A stretch of 64,000 bases of DNA, from the NCBI GenBank assembly GCA_963825635.1, contig CAWGTU010000001.1:1550001-1614000 (forward strand). The letters run 5' to 3'. The translations under genes were made by a program, and so were the position numbers. Numbering within the stretch: the stretch's first letter is position 1; the number at the start of each line of letters is the position of its first letter. The notes below the pieces were generated by a model. It ran no database searches, was not told where the DNA came from, and saw nothing but the letters and a program-made list of their open reading frames with translations. This DNA is from JAOUEA01 sp963825635 (GTDB taxonomy: Bacteria; Actinomycetota; UBA4738; HRBIN12). Below, piece after piece: positions 12,026 through 21,116 of the stretch.

Positions 12026-13152
12026 CGGGTGACCCCGATGAGGTCGTCGGCCCGGGAGGCGATTTCGGCGGACACCGTGATCAACGCGCCCCGAGCGTCA
12101 TCGAGCGCGGCTCGCTCACCCACGCGCTCGACGAGCGAGACGATCGGCACCCCGGGCAGGTCGATCGACGCTCGGCCGCAGACGATCACGGCGGGCACCT
12201 CGGCGAGCCCGCACGCCTCCAAGACGCCCGCCGGGGTCTTCCCGCGGAGCGACTGCGCGTCGAGCGATCCTTCACCCGTCACGACCAGGTCGGCACGGGC
12301 GATTCGCTCGACGAGACCGACGGCATCCATCACCACCTCGACCCCGGGGTGCAACCGTGCACCGCAGAAGGCCATCAGGCCGAACCCGAGCCCGCCGGCC
12401 GCCCCCGCGCCCGCTTCGTCGCGGAGCGCGATCGCGAGGTCTCGCTCCACCACGGCCGCGAGGTGACCCAGCGCCCGGTCGAGCACGGCGACGTCGTCGG
12501 CGCTCGCGCCCTTCTGTGGCCCGTACACGGCGCTCGCGCCGGAGGGTCCGGTGAGCGGATTGTCGACGTCGCACGCGCCGGTGACCTGCACGCGCGCCAG
12601 GCCCGGGTGCACCGCGGAGAGATCGATGCGGGCAAGCCCGAGGAGTGCCTCACCACCGTTCGCGATCGGGTGGCCGGATGCGTCGAGGAACCGCCCCCCG
12701 AGCGCCGACGCCATGCCGACGCCGCCGTCGTTCGTGGCGCTCCCGCCGATGCACACGACGAGGCGCGCTGCCCCAGCGTCGATCGCGCGGGCCATCAGCT
12801 CGCCGGTGCCGCGCGTCGTGGTCCGCAGGGGATCCCTGCGGCCAGCGTCGAGCAGCGCGAGCCCCGAGGCACGGGCCATCTCGACCACCCCGAGCGTGCC
12901 ACCCTGCGACGGGGCCGAGGCGAACGCGGCGTCGACCGGGTCACCCAGCGGCCCGGTGACGGTCACCGCCTCGACGCGCCCGCCGAGAGCGTCGACCAAC
13001 GCGTCCATCGTCCCCTCGCCACCGTCGGCCATCGGCACGAGCTCGAGGTCGTCGTCGGGTCGCTCGCGCCGCCATCCGGTCGAGAACGCCTCGGCGGCCT
13101 GACGAGCGGTCAGCGTGCCTCGGAACTTGTCGGGAGCCACGAGGATGCGCAC
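12022..13152 (-). CDS. Glycerate kinase (GlxK/GarK family)
   Basis: This 376-residue enzyme phosphorylates D-glycerate with ATP, usually to 2-phosphoglycerate, feeding glycolysis from glyoxylate or serine breakdown. The start RILVAPDKFRGTLTARQAAEAF, the pair PMADGGEGTMDALV, the IGGSATNDGGVGMASALG motif and VTGEGSLDAQSLRGKTP are characteristic. The start codon is GTG at 13152. A near-perfect 16-bp palindrome sits immediately upstream. A TACAGT box inside it lies 7 nt before the GTG, so the message may be leaderless and repressible. The gene is divergent from the DinB-like gene at 13217. Confidence 0.92.
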   Translation of the reverse strand: MRILVAPDKFRGTLTARQAAEAFSTGWRRERPDDDLELVPMADGGEGTMDALVDALGGRVEAVTVTGPLGDPVDAAFASAPSQGGTLGVVEMARASGLALLDAGRRDPLRTTTRGTGELMARAIDAGAARLVVCIGGSATNDGGVGMASALGGRFLDASGHPIANGGEALLGLARIDLSAVHPGLARVQVTGACDVDNPLTGPSGASAVYGPQKGASADDVAVLDRALGHLAAVVERDLAIALRDEAGAGAAGGLGFGLMAFCGARLHPGVEVVMDAVGLVERIARADLVVTGEGSLDAQSLRGKTPAGVLEACGLAEVPAVIVCGRASIDLPGVPIVSLVERVGERAALDDARGALITVSAEIASRADDLIGVTR

Positions 13153-13156
13153 GGGT

Positions 13157-13172
13157 CGGACTGTACAATCCG
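13157..13172. promoter_or_regulatory. 16-bp palindrome over the glycerate kinase -10 region
   Basis: The site reads CGGACTGTACAATCCG, a palindrome with one mismatched pair around a TGTACA core. It covers the TACAGT -10 candidate of the glycerate kinase gene and lies between divergent genes, as an operator would. Confidence 0.5.
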
Positions 13173-13216
13173 CGCCGAGGCCCGGAGGTCCACTCCCGGC
13201 CGCCGAGGAGGGTCAC

Positions 13217-14047
13217 GTGAGCCTTGACCGCGAGCAGCTGCTGGGCGTCGCCTACGCCGAGCGCCAGCGCCTGGGGCGCATGATCCAGTACGCCGACCCG
13301 CAGACCTGGGAAGAGCCGAGCGCCGCCGACGGCTGGTGGAACCGCGATGTGATCGCCCACCTCGCCGCCGGCGACACGATCGCGGCCCAGCTCGTGGCGG
13401 GAGAGGCGCCTGCCGAGCTCGAGGAGTGGCGCACCGAGCACCCGGAGGGGCCGTTCGACATCGACGCGTTCAACGCGTGGACCGTGAACCGCCGCTCGGG
13501 GCTCGACACCCGCGAGCTCCTCACGCTCTGGGGTCAGGCAGCCGAGTCGTTCCTCTCGCATTGCGCCACGATCTCCGACGAGGATTGGCTGTCGAAGCGA
13601 TTCGACTACGTGGCAGGTCCGATCGCCGCCCGCTACCTCGTGCAGACGAGGATCGTCGAGTGGTGGCTGCACGGCGAGGACGTGCGCGCGACGAACGGTC
13701 TCGGCCCGAACGTGCAGCACTGGCCGATCAACCTGACGATCGACCTCGCGGTGCGCATGCTGCCGTGGTCGCTCGGGCGCGCCGGCCTCGATCTGTCGGG
13801 GCTGAGCGTGAAGGTGGACGTCGACGGCGCGGGCGAAGGCTCGTGGCACTGGGGCCTTGGCTCCGGCGAGGCGCCGTCGGGACGGAAGAAGGCGGACGCC
13901 ACGATCGTCGGCCGGGCGCCGCAGCTCGCGATCGTCGCGGGCCAGCGGCTGAAGCCCGACGACGTGCTGTCCTCCGGCAACGTGGTGCTCGGCGGCGACC
14001 GTCTGCTCGCCGATACCGTCCTGCGGCACCTGCGCGCGTTCCCCTAG
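13217..14047 (+). CDS. Maleylpyruvate isomerase N-terminal / DinB-like family protein
   Basis: This 276-residue protein belongs to the mycothiol-dependent maleylpyruvate isomerase superfamily. The N-terminal four-helix part has WEEPSAADGWWNRDVIAHLAAGDTIAAQL, with the family histidine after VIA. The middle has IVEWWLHGEDVR with a second conserved histidine. The C-terminal half resembles an SCP2-like accessory domain. The real substrate is unknown; many members act on thiol conjugates. The GTG at 13217 was chosen because GAGGAGG lies 5 nt upstream and the frame before it is low-quality. It supports an actinobacterial, mycothiol-using host. Confidence 0.8.
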   Translation: MSLDREQLLGVAYAERQRLGRMIQYADPQTWEEPSAADGWWNRDVIAHLAAGDTIAAQLVAGEAPAELEEWRTEHPEGPFDIDAFNAWTVNRRSGLDTRELLTLWGQAAESFLSHCATISDEDWLSKRFDYVAGPIAARYLVQTRIVEWWLHGEDVRATNGLGPNVQHWPINLTIDLAVRMLPWSLGRAGLDLSGLSVKVDVDGAGEGSWHWGLGSGEAPSGRKKADATIVGRAPQLAIVAGQRLKPDDVLSSGNVVLGGDRLLADTVLRHLRAFP

Positions 14048-14065
14048 GGCGTCGTCCGAGCCTGG

Positions 14066-15052
14066 TCAGCGGGTGACGACGAGCCGCTTCACGGCACGCG
14101 GGTACGACCCGAAGCGGTACTTGTAGGCGTAGTCGCCCTTCAGTAGGTCGAAGCCGCCGCAGCCCTCCTCGATCGCGAGACGGATGTCCTCCCCGACGAG
14201 CACCATGCCCGGTGCGAGGTTCCCCCACGACCGGTCGAACGCCGAGTTGTACAGGTACGACGTGCCGCCCCAGACGAACCCGATCGTGCCGGCCGCGAGC
14301 TGGTCCCCGACCTCGATGAACGTGAGCCGGAACACCCCGTCGGCGCAGAACGCCTCACCGAGTCGTCGGAAGAAGATCTCCATGCCCGGCACCATGAACA
14401 CGCCCTTGGGCCCCTCCGACATGCGATGCAGCTCCACGAATCGGTCCAGCAGCGGGATCATCGTCTCGTCGTCGGCGGTCACGATGCGGAACTCGCCGGC
14501 CTCCTCGACGAGCTTGCGGGCCTTCCGCCTGATCTCGTGGCGGTACTTCGACGTGAGCCCGGCCAGGTAGTCCTCCCATGATCCCGGCAGCGGGAGGAAG
14601 GGCGACACCCCGTCCTCGTCCTCGGTCACCTGGAGGCCCTGGGCGTGCGCGGCATCGCGCAGCAACCCGAACCAGGGCCGGTCCTCGGGCAGACCGCGGA
14701 GGTCGGCGTCGGCCCAGTCGTCACGGGTGAGCAGCGCGGTCCAGAGTTCCTTGGCCATCGCGTCCTGTCGCTCGGGCACCCCGACCGGACCCATGTAGTC
14801 GGTGATCTCGGTGCCGCCGAGGAACCGCAGCGTCCGGCCGATGCGCTCGAACGCGACCGCCCCGACCTGGCTGCCGTCGTCCTCCTCGGCGAACGCGAGC
14901 AGCAGGTGCTCGGGCGTCTCCCCGAACTCCTCCCAGTAGAGCTTCAGGAACGCCGGCGTGTGGAAGAACGTCCCGGAGGGGTCGGCCTCGACGAGCTCGT
15001 GCCACCCACGCCGGTGGAAGTCTCGCCCGTCCTCGCTGAACACGATGCGCAT
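14066..15052 (-). CDS. GNAT/FemAB-like acyltransferase
   Basis: This 328-residue protein has the BioF2-like or FemAB-like double acetyltransferase fold. Supporting stretches are HELVEADPSGTFFHTPAFLKLYWEEFGE at the start, a middle segment YLAGLTSKYRHEIRRKARKL, and a C-terminal KGDYAYKYRFGSYPRAVKRL that closely matches proteins annotated as involved in cellulose biosynthesis (CelD/BcsL). Members transfer acyl or aminoacyl groups in cell-envelope assembly. The acceptor is unknown. TAGCAT lies 8 nt before the ATG, another candidate leaderless start. It converges on the DinB-like gene. Confidence 0.75.
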   Translation of the reverse strand: MRIVFSEDGRDFHRRGWHELVEADPSGTFFHTPAFLKLYWEEFGETPEHLLLAFAEEDDGSQVGAVAFERIGRTLRFLGGTEITDYMGPVGVPERQDAMAKELWTALLTRDDWADADLRGLPEDRPWFGLLRDAAHAQGLQVTEDEDGVSPFLPLPGSWEDYLAGLTSKYRHEIRRKARKLVEEAGEFRIVTADDETMIPLLDRFVELHRMSEGPKGVFMVPGMEIFFRRLGEAFCADGVFRLTFIEVGDQLAAGTIGFVWGGTSYLYNSAFDRSWGNLAPGMVLVGEDIRLAIEEGCGGFDLLKGDYAYKYRFGSYPRAVKRLVVTR

Positions 15053-15112
15053 GTCGCACCATGCTACGGAACCGGGGGGCGCAGCCTCGCCTCAGCTCCC
15101 GCCGCCCAGACC

Positions 15113-16933
15113 TCACCAGCTGCCGCCGCCGCCTCCCCCGCCGCCGCCACCGGAGGACCCGCCGCCGGAGAAGCCACTCGAGCCCGAGCCCGACGGGGTC
15201 GAGGCGATCGTGCCGCCGGTGGTGACGGCGAATCCCTCCATCGAATCGGCGAACTGCGCGTAGACGAACGGGCGCGAGGAGACGTACCAGCTCGTGTCCG
15301 GTTCGATGCCGAGCGCCTCGAACGCCTCGGCCCACTTGTCGGTGCAGCCGAACACCACCGCGAACGGGAGGAAGCGCGTGAACACGAGCTCCTTCTCGGC
15401 CCACCGCGACACATGCGTCTCGGCCGTCTCGATCACCGTGCGGAAGCCGCGGACCCGTCGCAGCATCGCGGTGCCCTTCGCGGTGCGCGCCGGCATGCGC
15501 CCCGCCGTGGCCAGCAGCAGCACGGCCCCCAGGATCAGCGGGAGGCCGAGCAGGCCCCAGTGGGTGAACGCCGCGAGCACGAACGCGATGCCGCCCGCGA
15601 TGATCAGCGCCAGGACGCTCAGGGCGTACCACTTCGTCCGCACCTGGTCGGGACGCTGACTGAACCATCCTCGCTTCACGGCGTCGGCGTAGAGCGACTC
15701 CTGCACACCCTTCAGTCGCGCCGCGAAGACGTTCTTGAGTTCCGAGATCGTGACCTCGGTGCCGTCGCGGAAGAGCCCGTTCAGGAGCCGCCGCTCGTAC
15801 GTGAGCAGGTCGTCGTCGGGCTTCTCCAGACGGATCAGGCGCCAATCCGGCTTGCCGAACCAGCCGTCCTTCGGGATCTCCTGTATGAGCAAGTAGCCGC
15901 GCACCGCGAGGTCGACGAGCGTGGCGGAGACGTCGAGCACGTTCGCCTGCTCGTCGAGGAGCGTGCCCATCTGGCCGGGGCGCATGTCGTCGGGCGGCGC
16001 GAACTCCACGGGCGCGCTGTCATCCGCCTCACCGAGCGGTACGGCCTGGTGCTCGCCCGTCGGGTTGCCCATCACCTGGTCCACCTGGGAACCCCGGTAC
16101 CGCCGGTCGCGTCCGCGGCTCCAGACGAGCGCGACGACGCCGCCGATCGCGGCGAGGCCGACCGCCGCCGTGCCGCCGAGGGTCGCCGGGGTGGCGGCGA
16201 ACGCGCGGCCGAGGCTCCAGCGTTCCTCGAGCACGGGCGTCGGCTCGGGCACCGCCCCCTTCGGCAATCCCACCACGATCGTGACCCCGCTGTACGAGCC
16301 GAGCCCGCTCTGCGCGAACCGCGCCTGTGCACCGTCGGACGTCGAGCGCTGACACGGCAGGGTCGAGCCCTCGTACCCCTGGAAGCACGCCACCTGCGTG
16401 ATGTCGGCGGGTGCGTGCACACGTACGGTCGCCCGCTCGATCGGGGCCGACCACTCCGTGCCGACGGCGTTCCAGTAGAGCTCGTCGTGGTCGCGGAAGC
16501 CGTTCAGTGCCGCCTCGACCGTGTAGGTCAGCTCGTACGCGTGCCGGCCGGTGATCTCGATGTCTGCGTCGCCCACCCTGATCCGGGTGATGCCACCTGC
16601 CGCCGACTCGACCTCGTAGCCGGCCGGGGTCCCCTCGCTCGCCCGCACCTCGACCACGTCGAGCGGATAGATGCGGTCGTAGGTGTCGTCGTAGCGCAGG
16701 CGCGTCGGGATGTCGCGCAGGATGCCGTGACGGGGCGTGACGCCGAAGTCGTAGTCGATCGCCTCGACGATCGTGAGCGCCCCGTCGTCGCCGATCGTGA
16801 TGTCGACGTCGTAGTCGACGATCCGTTCGCTGAACTGGGCGCGGGCGGGCGCGGCGAGGAGCAGGAGCACCCCGGTCGTCGCGGCGAACAGCGACAGGCA
16901 GCGGGCGATGCGAGGGAACGGCGTGCGCTTCAC
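15113..16933 (-). CDS. DUF2207 domain-containing membrane protein
   Basis: This 606-residue protein has a signal peptide (LSLFAATTGVLLLLAAPARA), then an extracellular DUF2207 beta-rich domain starting YDVDITIGDDGALTIVEAIDYDFG. A membrane segment follows near residue 260 and a pair of hydrophobic helices near residue 450. The end is a Gly/Ser-rich tail (a run of glycines before SW), which is the standard end of this family. The function is not established; some members are linked to the cell envelope. The start codon is GTG, with TAGGCT 6 nt upstream, partly inside the end of sufU. It thus appears to be transcribed separately from the suf operon. Confidence 0.88.
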   Translation of the reverse strand: MKRTPFPRIARCLSLFAATTGVLLLLAAPARAQFSERIVDYDVDITIGDDGALTIVEAIDYDFGVTPRHGILRDIPTRLRYDDTYDRIYPLDVVEVRASEGTPAGYEVESAAGGITRIRVGDADIEITGRHAYELTYTVEAALNGFRDHDELYWNAVGTEWSAPIERATVRVHAPADITQVACFQGYEGSTLPCQRSTSDGAQARFAQSGLGSYSGVTIVVGLPKGAVPEPTPVLEERWSLGRAFAATPATLGGTAAVGLAAIGGVVALVWSRGRDRRYRGSQVDQVMGNPTGEHQAVPLGEADDSAPVEFAPPDDMRPGQMGTLLDEQANVLDVSATLVDLAVRGYLLIQEIPKDGWFGKPDWRLIRLEKPDDDLLTYERRLLNGLFRDGTEVTISELKNVFAARLKGVQESLYADAVKRGWFSQRPDQVRTKWYALSVLALIIAGGIAFVLAAFTHWGLLGLPLILGAVLLLATAGRMPARTAKGTAMLRRVRGFRTVIETAETHVSRWAEKELVFTRFLPFAVVFGCTDKWAEAFEALGIEPDTSWYVSSRPFVYAQFADSMEGFAVTTGGTIASTPSGSGSSGFSGGGSSGGGGGGGGGGSW

Positions 16934-16942
16934 GCGCGAAGC

Positions 16943-17398
16943 CTAGACGGTATGCGCCTGCGCGCCGCTCGCCTCGCCGGCGCCATCGAGGGCGTCCTGC
17001 AGCACGTCCCAGGCGAGCACGGCGCACTTGATGCGGATCGGGTACTGCACGACCCCCTTGAGCGCCACGAGGTCACCGAACGTCTCCTCGTCGGGCTCGA
17101 CCTCGCCGGCCATCATGCCGCGGAAGCCGGTCGCGAGCGACCTCGCGTCCTCGATGCTCGACCCCGTGACGGCCTCCGTCATCATCGACGCGCTCGACTG
17201 GCTGATCGAGCACCCCGCGCCCTGGAACGTCACCTCGGCGATCGATCCCCCCTCGACGTGCGCGAACACGGTGATCTCGTCGCCGCAGAGCGGGTTGTTG
17301 GCGTGGCACTGCAGCTCGGCGCCGGGCAGCTCGCGCTTGTTCCGCGGGCTCTTGTAGTGGTCGAGGATCACTTCCTTGTAGATGTCGTCGAGCGCCAC
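16943..17398 (-). CDS. sufU: SUF-system sulfur-transfer / scaffold protein SufU
   Basis: This 151-residue NifU-like protein accepts persulfide sulfur from SufS for Fe-S assembly. The three zinc/sulfur cysteines are in NNPLCGDEITVF, GAGCSISQSSASMM and IKCAVLAWD. The insert between the first two is typical of SufU, not IscU. The GTG at 17398 was chosen because GAGAGGGAACC precedes it and VALDDIYKEVILDHYKSPRN is the usual start. It is the last gene of the suf operon, 22 nt after sufS. Confidence 0.95.
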   Translation of the reverse strand: MALDDIYKEVILDHYKSPRNKRELPGAELQCHANNPLCGDEITVFAHVEGGSIAEVTFQGAGCSISQSSASMMTEAVTGSSIEDARSLATGFRGMMAGEVEPDEETFGDLVALKGVVQYPIRIKCAVLAWDVLQDALDGAGEASGAQAHTV

Positions 17399-17420
17399 GG
17401 TTCCCTCTCTCGTTCGGCGG

Positions 17421-18662
17421 TCAGCTGAAGATGGCCTGCGCACGGTCGAGCGCGTCGACGAGCGCGTCGACCTCGGCTCGCGTGTTGTAGACGTAGAACG
17501 ACGCGCGGGCGGTCGCCGGCACGCCGTAGCGGCGCATCACGAGCTGGGCGCAGTGATGGCCGGCCCTGATGGCGACGCCCTCCTCGTTCAGGATCGTCGC
17601 GAGATCGTGCGGGTGCACGTCCTTGAACCAGAAGCTCACGGCGCCGCCGCGGATGCTTGCGTCCTTCGGGCCGAACACCGTCGCCCCGGCGTCGAGCAAC
17701 CGGTCGAGCGCGTACCCGGTGATCTCCTCTTCGTGCGCTCGCACGTTCGCCATGCCGAGCGACTCGAGGTAGTCGATCGCGGCCGCGAGACCGACCTGTT
17801 GGGCGATCGGCATCGTGCCGGCCTCGAACGTGAACGGCGCCGACTTGTACGTGCTGTGGTCGTGGAAGACCTCGTGGATCATCTCGCCGCCGCCGAGCAT
17901 CGGCTCCATCGACTCCAGCACCTCGCGGCGCCCGTAGAGTCCGCCGCTCGCGGTGGGCCCGAGCATCTTGTGGCCGGTGAAGCCCAGCAGGTCGACGTCG
18001 AGCGCGACGACGTCGATCGGCGAGTGGGGAGCGAGCTGGGCCGCGTCGACGGCGATCATCGCCCCGACGGCGTGGGCTGCGTCGGCGAGTTGGCGCAGCG
18101 GCGTGATCGTGCCCAGCGCGTTCGACATGCCGGTGACGCTCACGATCTTCGTGCGCTCGGTGAGCAGGGAGCCGAGCTGAGAGAGGTCGAGCAGCCCGTC
18201 GTCGGTGAGGGGGATGTAGCGCAGCGTCGCGCCGGTGGCGGCCGCGGTCATCTGCCACGGCACGATGTTCGAATGGTGCTCCATGTCGGAGAGCAGGATC
18301 TCGTCGCCCTCGCGCAAGTGGGTGCGCCCCCAACCGAAGGCAACGAGGTTCAGCGACTCGGTGACGCCCCGCGTGAACACGATCGTCTCCGGTTCGGGCG
18401 CGCCGAGGAAGCGTGCGACCGTCGCGCGCCCCCCCTCGTATGCCTGCGTGGCCTCCTCGCCGAGCATATGGATGCCTCGGTGCGCGTTCGCGTTGTGCAG
18501 CCGATAGAAGTCGGCCTCGGCATCGATCACCTGGTTCGGCTTGTGCGACGTGGCCGCGCTGTCGAGGTAGACGAGCGGGTGCTCCCCCACCCTGCGCTCC
18601 AGGATCGGGAAGTCGCGCCGGATCGCCTCGACGTCGAGCCCGCCCATGCGGTCGTCGGTCAT
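17421..18662 (-). CDS. sufS: SufS cysteine desulfurase
   Basis: This 413-residue type II cysteine desulfurase mobilises sulfur for the SUF machinery. GFTGHKMLGPTASGGLYGR carries the PLP lysine, VDAAQLAPHSPIDV the cofactor aspartate region, and IRAGHHCAQLVMRRYG the active-site cysteine. The ATG at 18662 has GGGGGAG 8 nt upstream; an ATG at 18668 lies too close to that site. It sits between sufC and sufU, the common actinobacterial order. Confidence 0.95.
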   Translation of the reverse strand: MTDDRMGGLDVEAIRRDFPILERRVGEHPLVYLDSAATSHKPNQVIDAEADFYRLHNANAHRGIHMLGEEATQAYEGGRATVARFLGAPEPETIVFTRGVTESLNLVAFGWGRTHLREGDEILLSDMEHHSNIVPWQMTAAATGATLRYIPLTDDGLLDLSQLGSLLTERTKIVSVTGMSNALGTITPLRQLADAAHAVGAMIAVDAAQLAPHSPIDVVALDVDLLGFTGHKMLGPTASGGLYGRREVLESMEPMLGGGEMIHEVFHDHSTYKSAPFTFEAGTMPIAQQVGLAAAIDYLESLGMANVRAHEEEITGYALDRLLDAGATVFGPKDASIRGGAVSFWFKDVHPHDLATILNEEGVAIRAGHHCAQLVMRRYGVPATARASFYVYNTRAEVDALVDALDRAQAIFS

Positions 18663-18681
18663 GGCCATCACTCCCCCGGGT

Positions 18682-19491
18682 TCACGACCCGATTTCTGCC
18701 GCCGCCTCGGCCCCGAGGCCGAGCTCCGCGCGGATGCCCTCGTACCCCTTCTCCTCGAGCTCGTGCGCGAGCTCGGGTCCACCGGACTGCACGATACGCC
18801 CGCCCATCATCACGTGGACCCGGTCGGGCGTGATGTAGTTCAGCATGCGCTGGTAGTGGGTGATCAGCAACACGCCGAGAGCCGGCCCGACGAGCTCGTT
18901 GACACCCTCGGCGACCAGCTTCAGCGAGTCGATGTCGAGCCCGGAGTCGGTCTCGTCGAGGATCGCGATCTGTGGCTGGAGCACGGCCAGCTGCAGGATC
19001 TCGTTCCGCTTCTTCTCACCGCCGGAGAAGCCCTGGTTCACGTAGCGGTTGACCATCGCGTCGTCGATGCTCAGGCGTTCCATCTGGTCCTTCATGTGCT
19101 TGCGGAAGGCGAGCGCGCTCACCTGCTCGCCCTTCACCGCTTGGTACGCGGTGCGCAGGAAGTTCACGACGGAGACACCCGGGACCTCGGTCGGGTACTG
19201 CATCGCGAGGAACAATCCGCGCTTCGCCCGCTCGTCGGGCGTGAGGGCCGTGATGTCTTCGCCGTTGAAGACCACGGTTCCCTCGGTGATCAGATAGCCG
19301 GGCCGGCCCATGATCACGTTGCTGAGCGTGGACTTGCCCGAGCCGTTGGGTCCCATCAACGCGTGCGTCTCACCCTGGCGCACCACGAGGTCGATGCCGT
19401 TCAGGATCCGCTTGCCCTCGATCGTCGCGTGCAGGTCCCGTACCTCGAGGGTCGCCGCTCCCGCGCCGTCGCCGTTCGTCGTCTCAGCCAT
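18682..19491 (-). CDS. sufC: Fe-S assembly ATPase SufC
   Basis: This 269-residue ABC-type ATPase powers the SufBCD scaffold. The Walker A motif is GPNGSGKSTL, the signature is FSGGEKKRNEILQLAV, and the Walker B is AILDETDSGLDIDSL. The start MAETTNGDG at 19491 lies 5 nt after the ferredoxin gene stop, and sufS follows 19 nt downstream. A longer frame upstream overlaps the ferredoxin gene and is not used. Confidence 0.96.
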   Translation of the reverse strand: MAETTNGDGAGAATLEVRDLHATIEGKRILNGIDLVVRQGETHALMGPNGSGKSTLSNVIMGRPGYLITEGTVVFNGEDITALTPDERAKRGLFLAMQYPTEVPGVSVVNFLRTAYQAVKGEQVSALAFRKHMKDQMERLSIDDAMVNRYVNQGFSGGEKKRNEILQLAVLQPQIAILDETDSGLDIDSLKLVAEGVNELVGPALGVLLITHYQRMLNYITPDRVHVMMGGRIVQSGGPELAHELEEKGYEGIRAELGLGAEAAAEIGS

Positions 19492-19496
19492 CGTCC

Positions 19497-19808
19497 TCAC
19501 ACCTCGATCATCACGTCGTCGCCGTCGACCGTCACCGCGAAGGTGTCGACGGGTTGGGTCGCAGGCAGCGTCTTCGCGCCGCCCGTGTTCAGGTCGAACG
19601 TCGACCCATGCTTGGGGCACTCGATCGTCTCGAGGTCGACATCGACCTCGCCCTCGTCCAGGTAGTACTTCGCGTGGCTGCAGATCGCGTCGAGCGCCCT
19701 GAACCCCTCGTCGCCCAGATTCACGACAGCGACCTCACGGCCGTCGAGGGAGTAGCGGCGCGCCTCGCCGGGCGGCACGTCCTTCGTCTCGCAGACGCGC
19801 ACGGCCAT
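19497..19808 (-). CDS. Rieske-type [2Fe-2S] ferredoxin of the suf operon
   Basis: This 103-residue protein has a Rieske cluster motif: Cys and His in AICSHAKYYLDEGE and again in ECPKHGSTFDLNTG. It resembles the non-heme ferredoxins often placed between sufD and sufC in actinobacteria. It probably supplies electrons during cluster assembly, though its exact role in SUF is not settled. Its ATG shares one base with the sufD stop codon, so the two are translationally coupled. Confidence 0.92.
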   Translation of the reverse strand: MAVRVCETKDVPPGEARRYSLDGREVAVVNLGDEGFRALDAICSHAKYYLDEGEVDVDLETIECPKHGSTFDLNTGGAKTLPATQPVDTFAVTVDGDDVMIEV

Positions 19809-21109
19809 CAGCGGATGCCCTCGGCCAGCTCGGCGGCGATCGCGGCCTCGGCGCCGACACGTACCTCGTCGATCTGCACGCGGTCCAGCACCTCCTGGAA
19901 GAAGCCGGTCACGATCAGCCGCTCCGCCTCGTCGTGGGGGATCCCGCGGGACCCGAGGTAGAACAGCGTCTCGTCCTCGACCGGCCCCACACTCGCCGCG
20001 TGCCCGCACTTCACGTCGTTCGCCTCGATCTCGAGGTTCGGGATCGCGTCGGCCTTCGCGTGCTCGCTCAGGACGATGTTGCGGCTCGTCTGCATCGCGT
20101 CGGTCTTCTGAGCGCCGGGGCGCACGTAGACCCAGCCCGAGTACACGGCCCTGCTGCGATCGCGCAGCGCCCCCTTGTACAGCAGGTCGCTCGTGCAGTT
20201 CGGCGCCACGTGCTCCTGGCTCGACCGATGATCGAAGTGCTGCTCGCCGTCCGCGAAGAACACTCCCAGCTGCTCGCTGAAGCCGCCGGGCTCGGCGAGC
20301 TCGACCTCGGTCTCCGTGCGTGCCAGGTCGGCGCCGAAGCCGAGGCTCAGGGTCCGCAGGTCAGCGTCGCGTCCCACGCGTGCACGCTGGACGGCGAGGT
20401 GTGTCATCCCGGCGCCCCAGTCCTGGATCGCCGCGTACCGCACATGGGCGCCGTCGCCGATGTGGATCTCGGTGATCGCGTCGCTGAACGCACGCGTCAG
20501 GTCGGGCGAGGCATAGCGCTCGATGAACGTCACCTCGGCGCCCGCCTCCACCACGATCAGGGTGTGCGGGAACACAGCGGCACCGTCGACGTCGACGTAG
20601 GTCAGCGTCTGCAGCGGCAGGTCCACCTTCGTGTCACGCGGCACGTACAGGAACGTGCCGCCGGTGCGGAACGCCGCGTGCATCGCCGTGAACCTCGTGC
20701 GCTTCGTCGGCACGAGGTCGTGCAGGGAGCGTTCGATGAGTTCCGGATGCGACGCCGCGGCCGCGTCGAGGTCGCAGAAGACGACGCCTCGGTCGGCGAG
20801 CCCCGGATCGAGATGGGTCACCATCACGTCGGAGTCGTGCTGGATCTGCAGGCCGGCGCGCTCGCCGATCTCACCGGCCGCCTCGAGGACCTCGCCGGGC
20901 ACGCCGTCGAGGTTCTCCGCGCGTCCGCCTGCCGTGTAGGGCGCGAACGTGAGCTCGAGCTCGGAAAGATCGGTGTAGCGCCACTCCTCGGTCTCCTGCG
21001 ACGGCATCGGCAGGGCCTCGAAATCGGCGAACGACTGCCGTCGCAGGTCGCCGGTGAACCCGGCGGCCTCGGGCAGGCTCGCCAGGGCGCGCTCGTCGAA
21101 GGTGGTCAT
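19808..21109 (-). CDS. sufD: Fe-S assembly protein SufD
   Basis: This 433-residue beta-helix protein pairs with SufB in the SufBC2D scaffold. Typical segments are GGTFLYVPRDTKVDLPLQ, VVEAGAEVTFIERYAS and SDLLYKGALRDRSRAVYSG. The late histidine region KCGHAASVGPVEDETLFYLGSRG carries a residue implicated in cluster formation. It starts 7 nt after sufB and ends overlapping the ferredoxin gene. Confidence 0.95.
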   Translation of the reverse strand: MTTFDERALASLPEAAGFTGDLRRQSFADFEALPMPSQETEEWRYTDLSELELTFAPYTAGGRAENLDGVPGEVLEAAGEIGERAGLQIQHDSDVMVTHLDPGLADRGVVFCDLDAAAASHPELIERSLHDLVPTKRTRFTAMHAAFRTGGTFLYVPRDTKVDLPLQTLTYVDVDGAAVFPHTLIVVEAGAEVTFIERYASPDLTRAFSDAITEIHIGDGAHVRYAAIQDWGAGMTHLAVQRARVGRDADLRTLSLGFGADLARTETEVELAEPGGFSEQLGVFFADGEQHFDHRSSQEHVAPNCTSDLLYKGALRDRSRAVYSGWVYVRPGAQKTDAMQTSRNIVLSEHAKADAIPNLEIEANDVKCGHAASVGPVEDETLFYLGSRGIPHDEAERLIVTGFFQEVLDRVQIDEVRVGAEAAIAAELAEGIR

Positions 21110-21116
21110 CGCGGTC

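Noticed and set aside
14645..17428. A 927-codon plus-strand open frame
   Set aside because: It lies opposite the GNAT/FemAB-like, DUF2207 and sufU genes, and has an Arg/Ala/Gly-rich nonsense composition.
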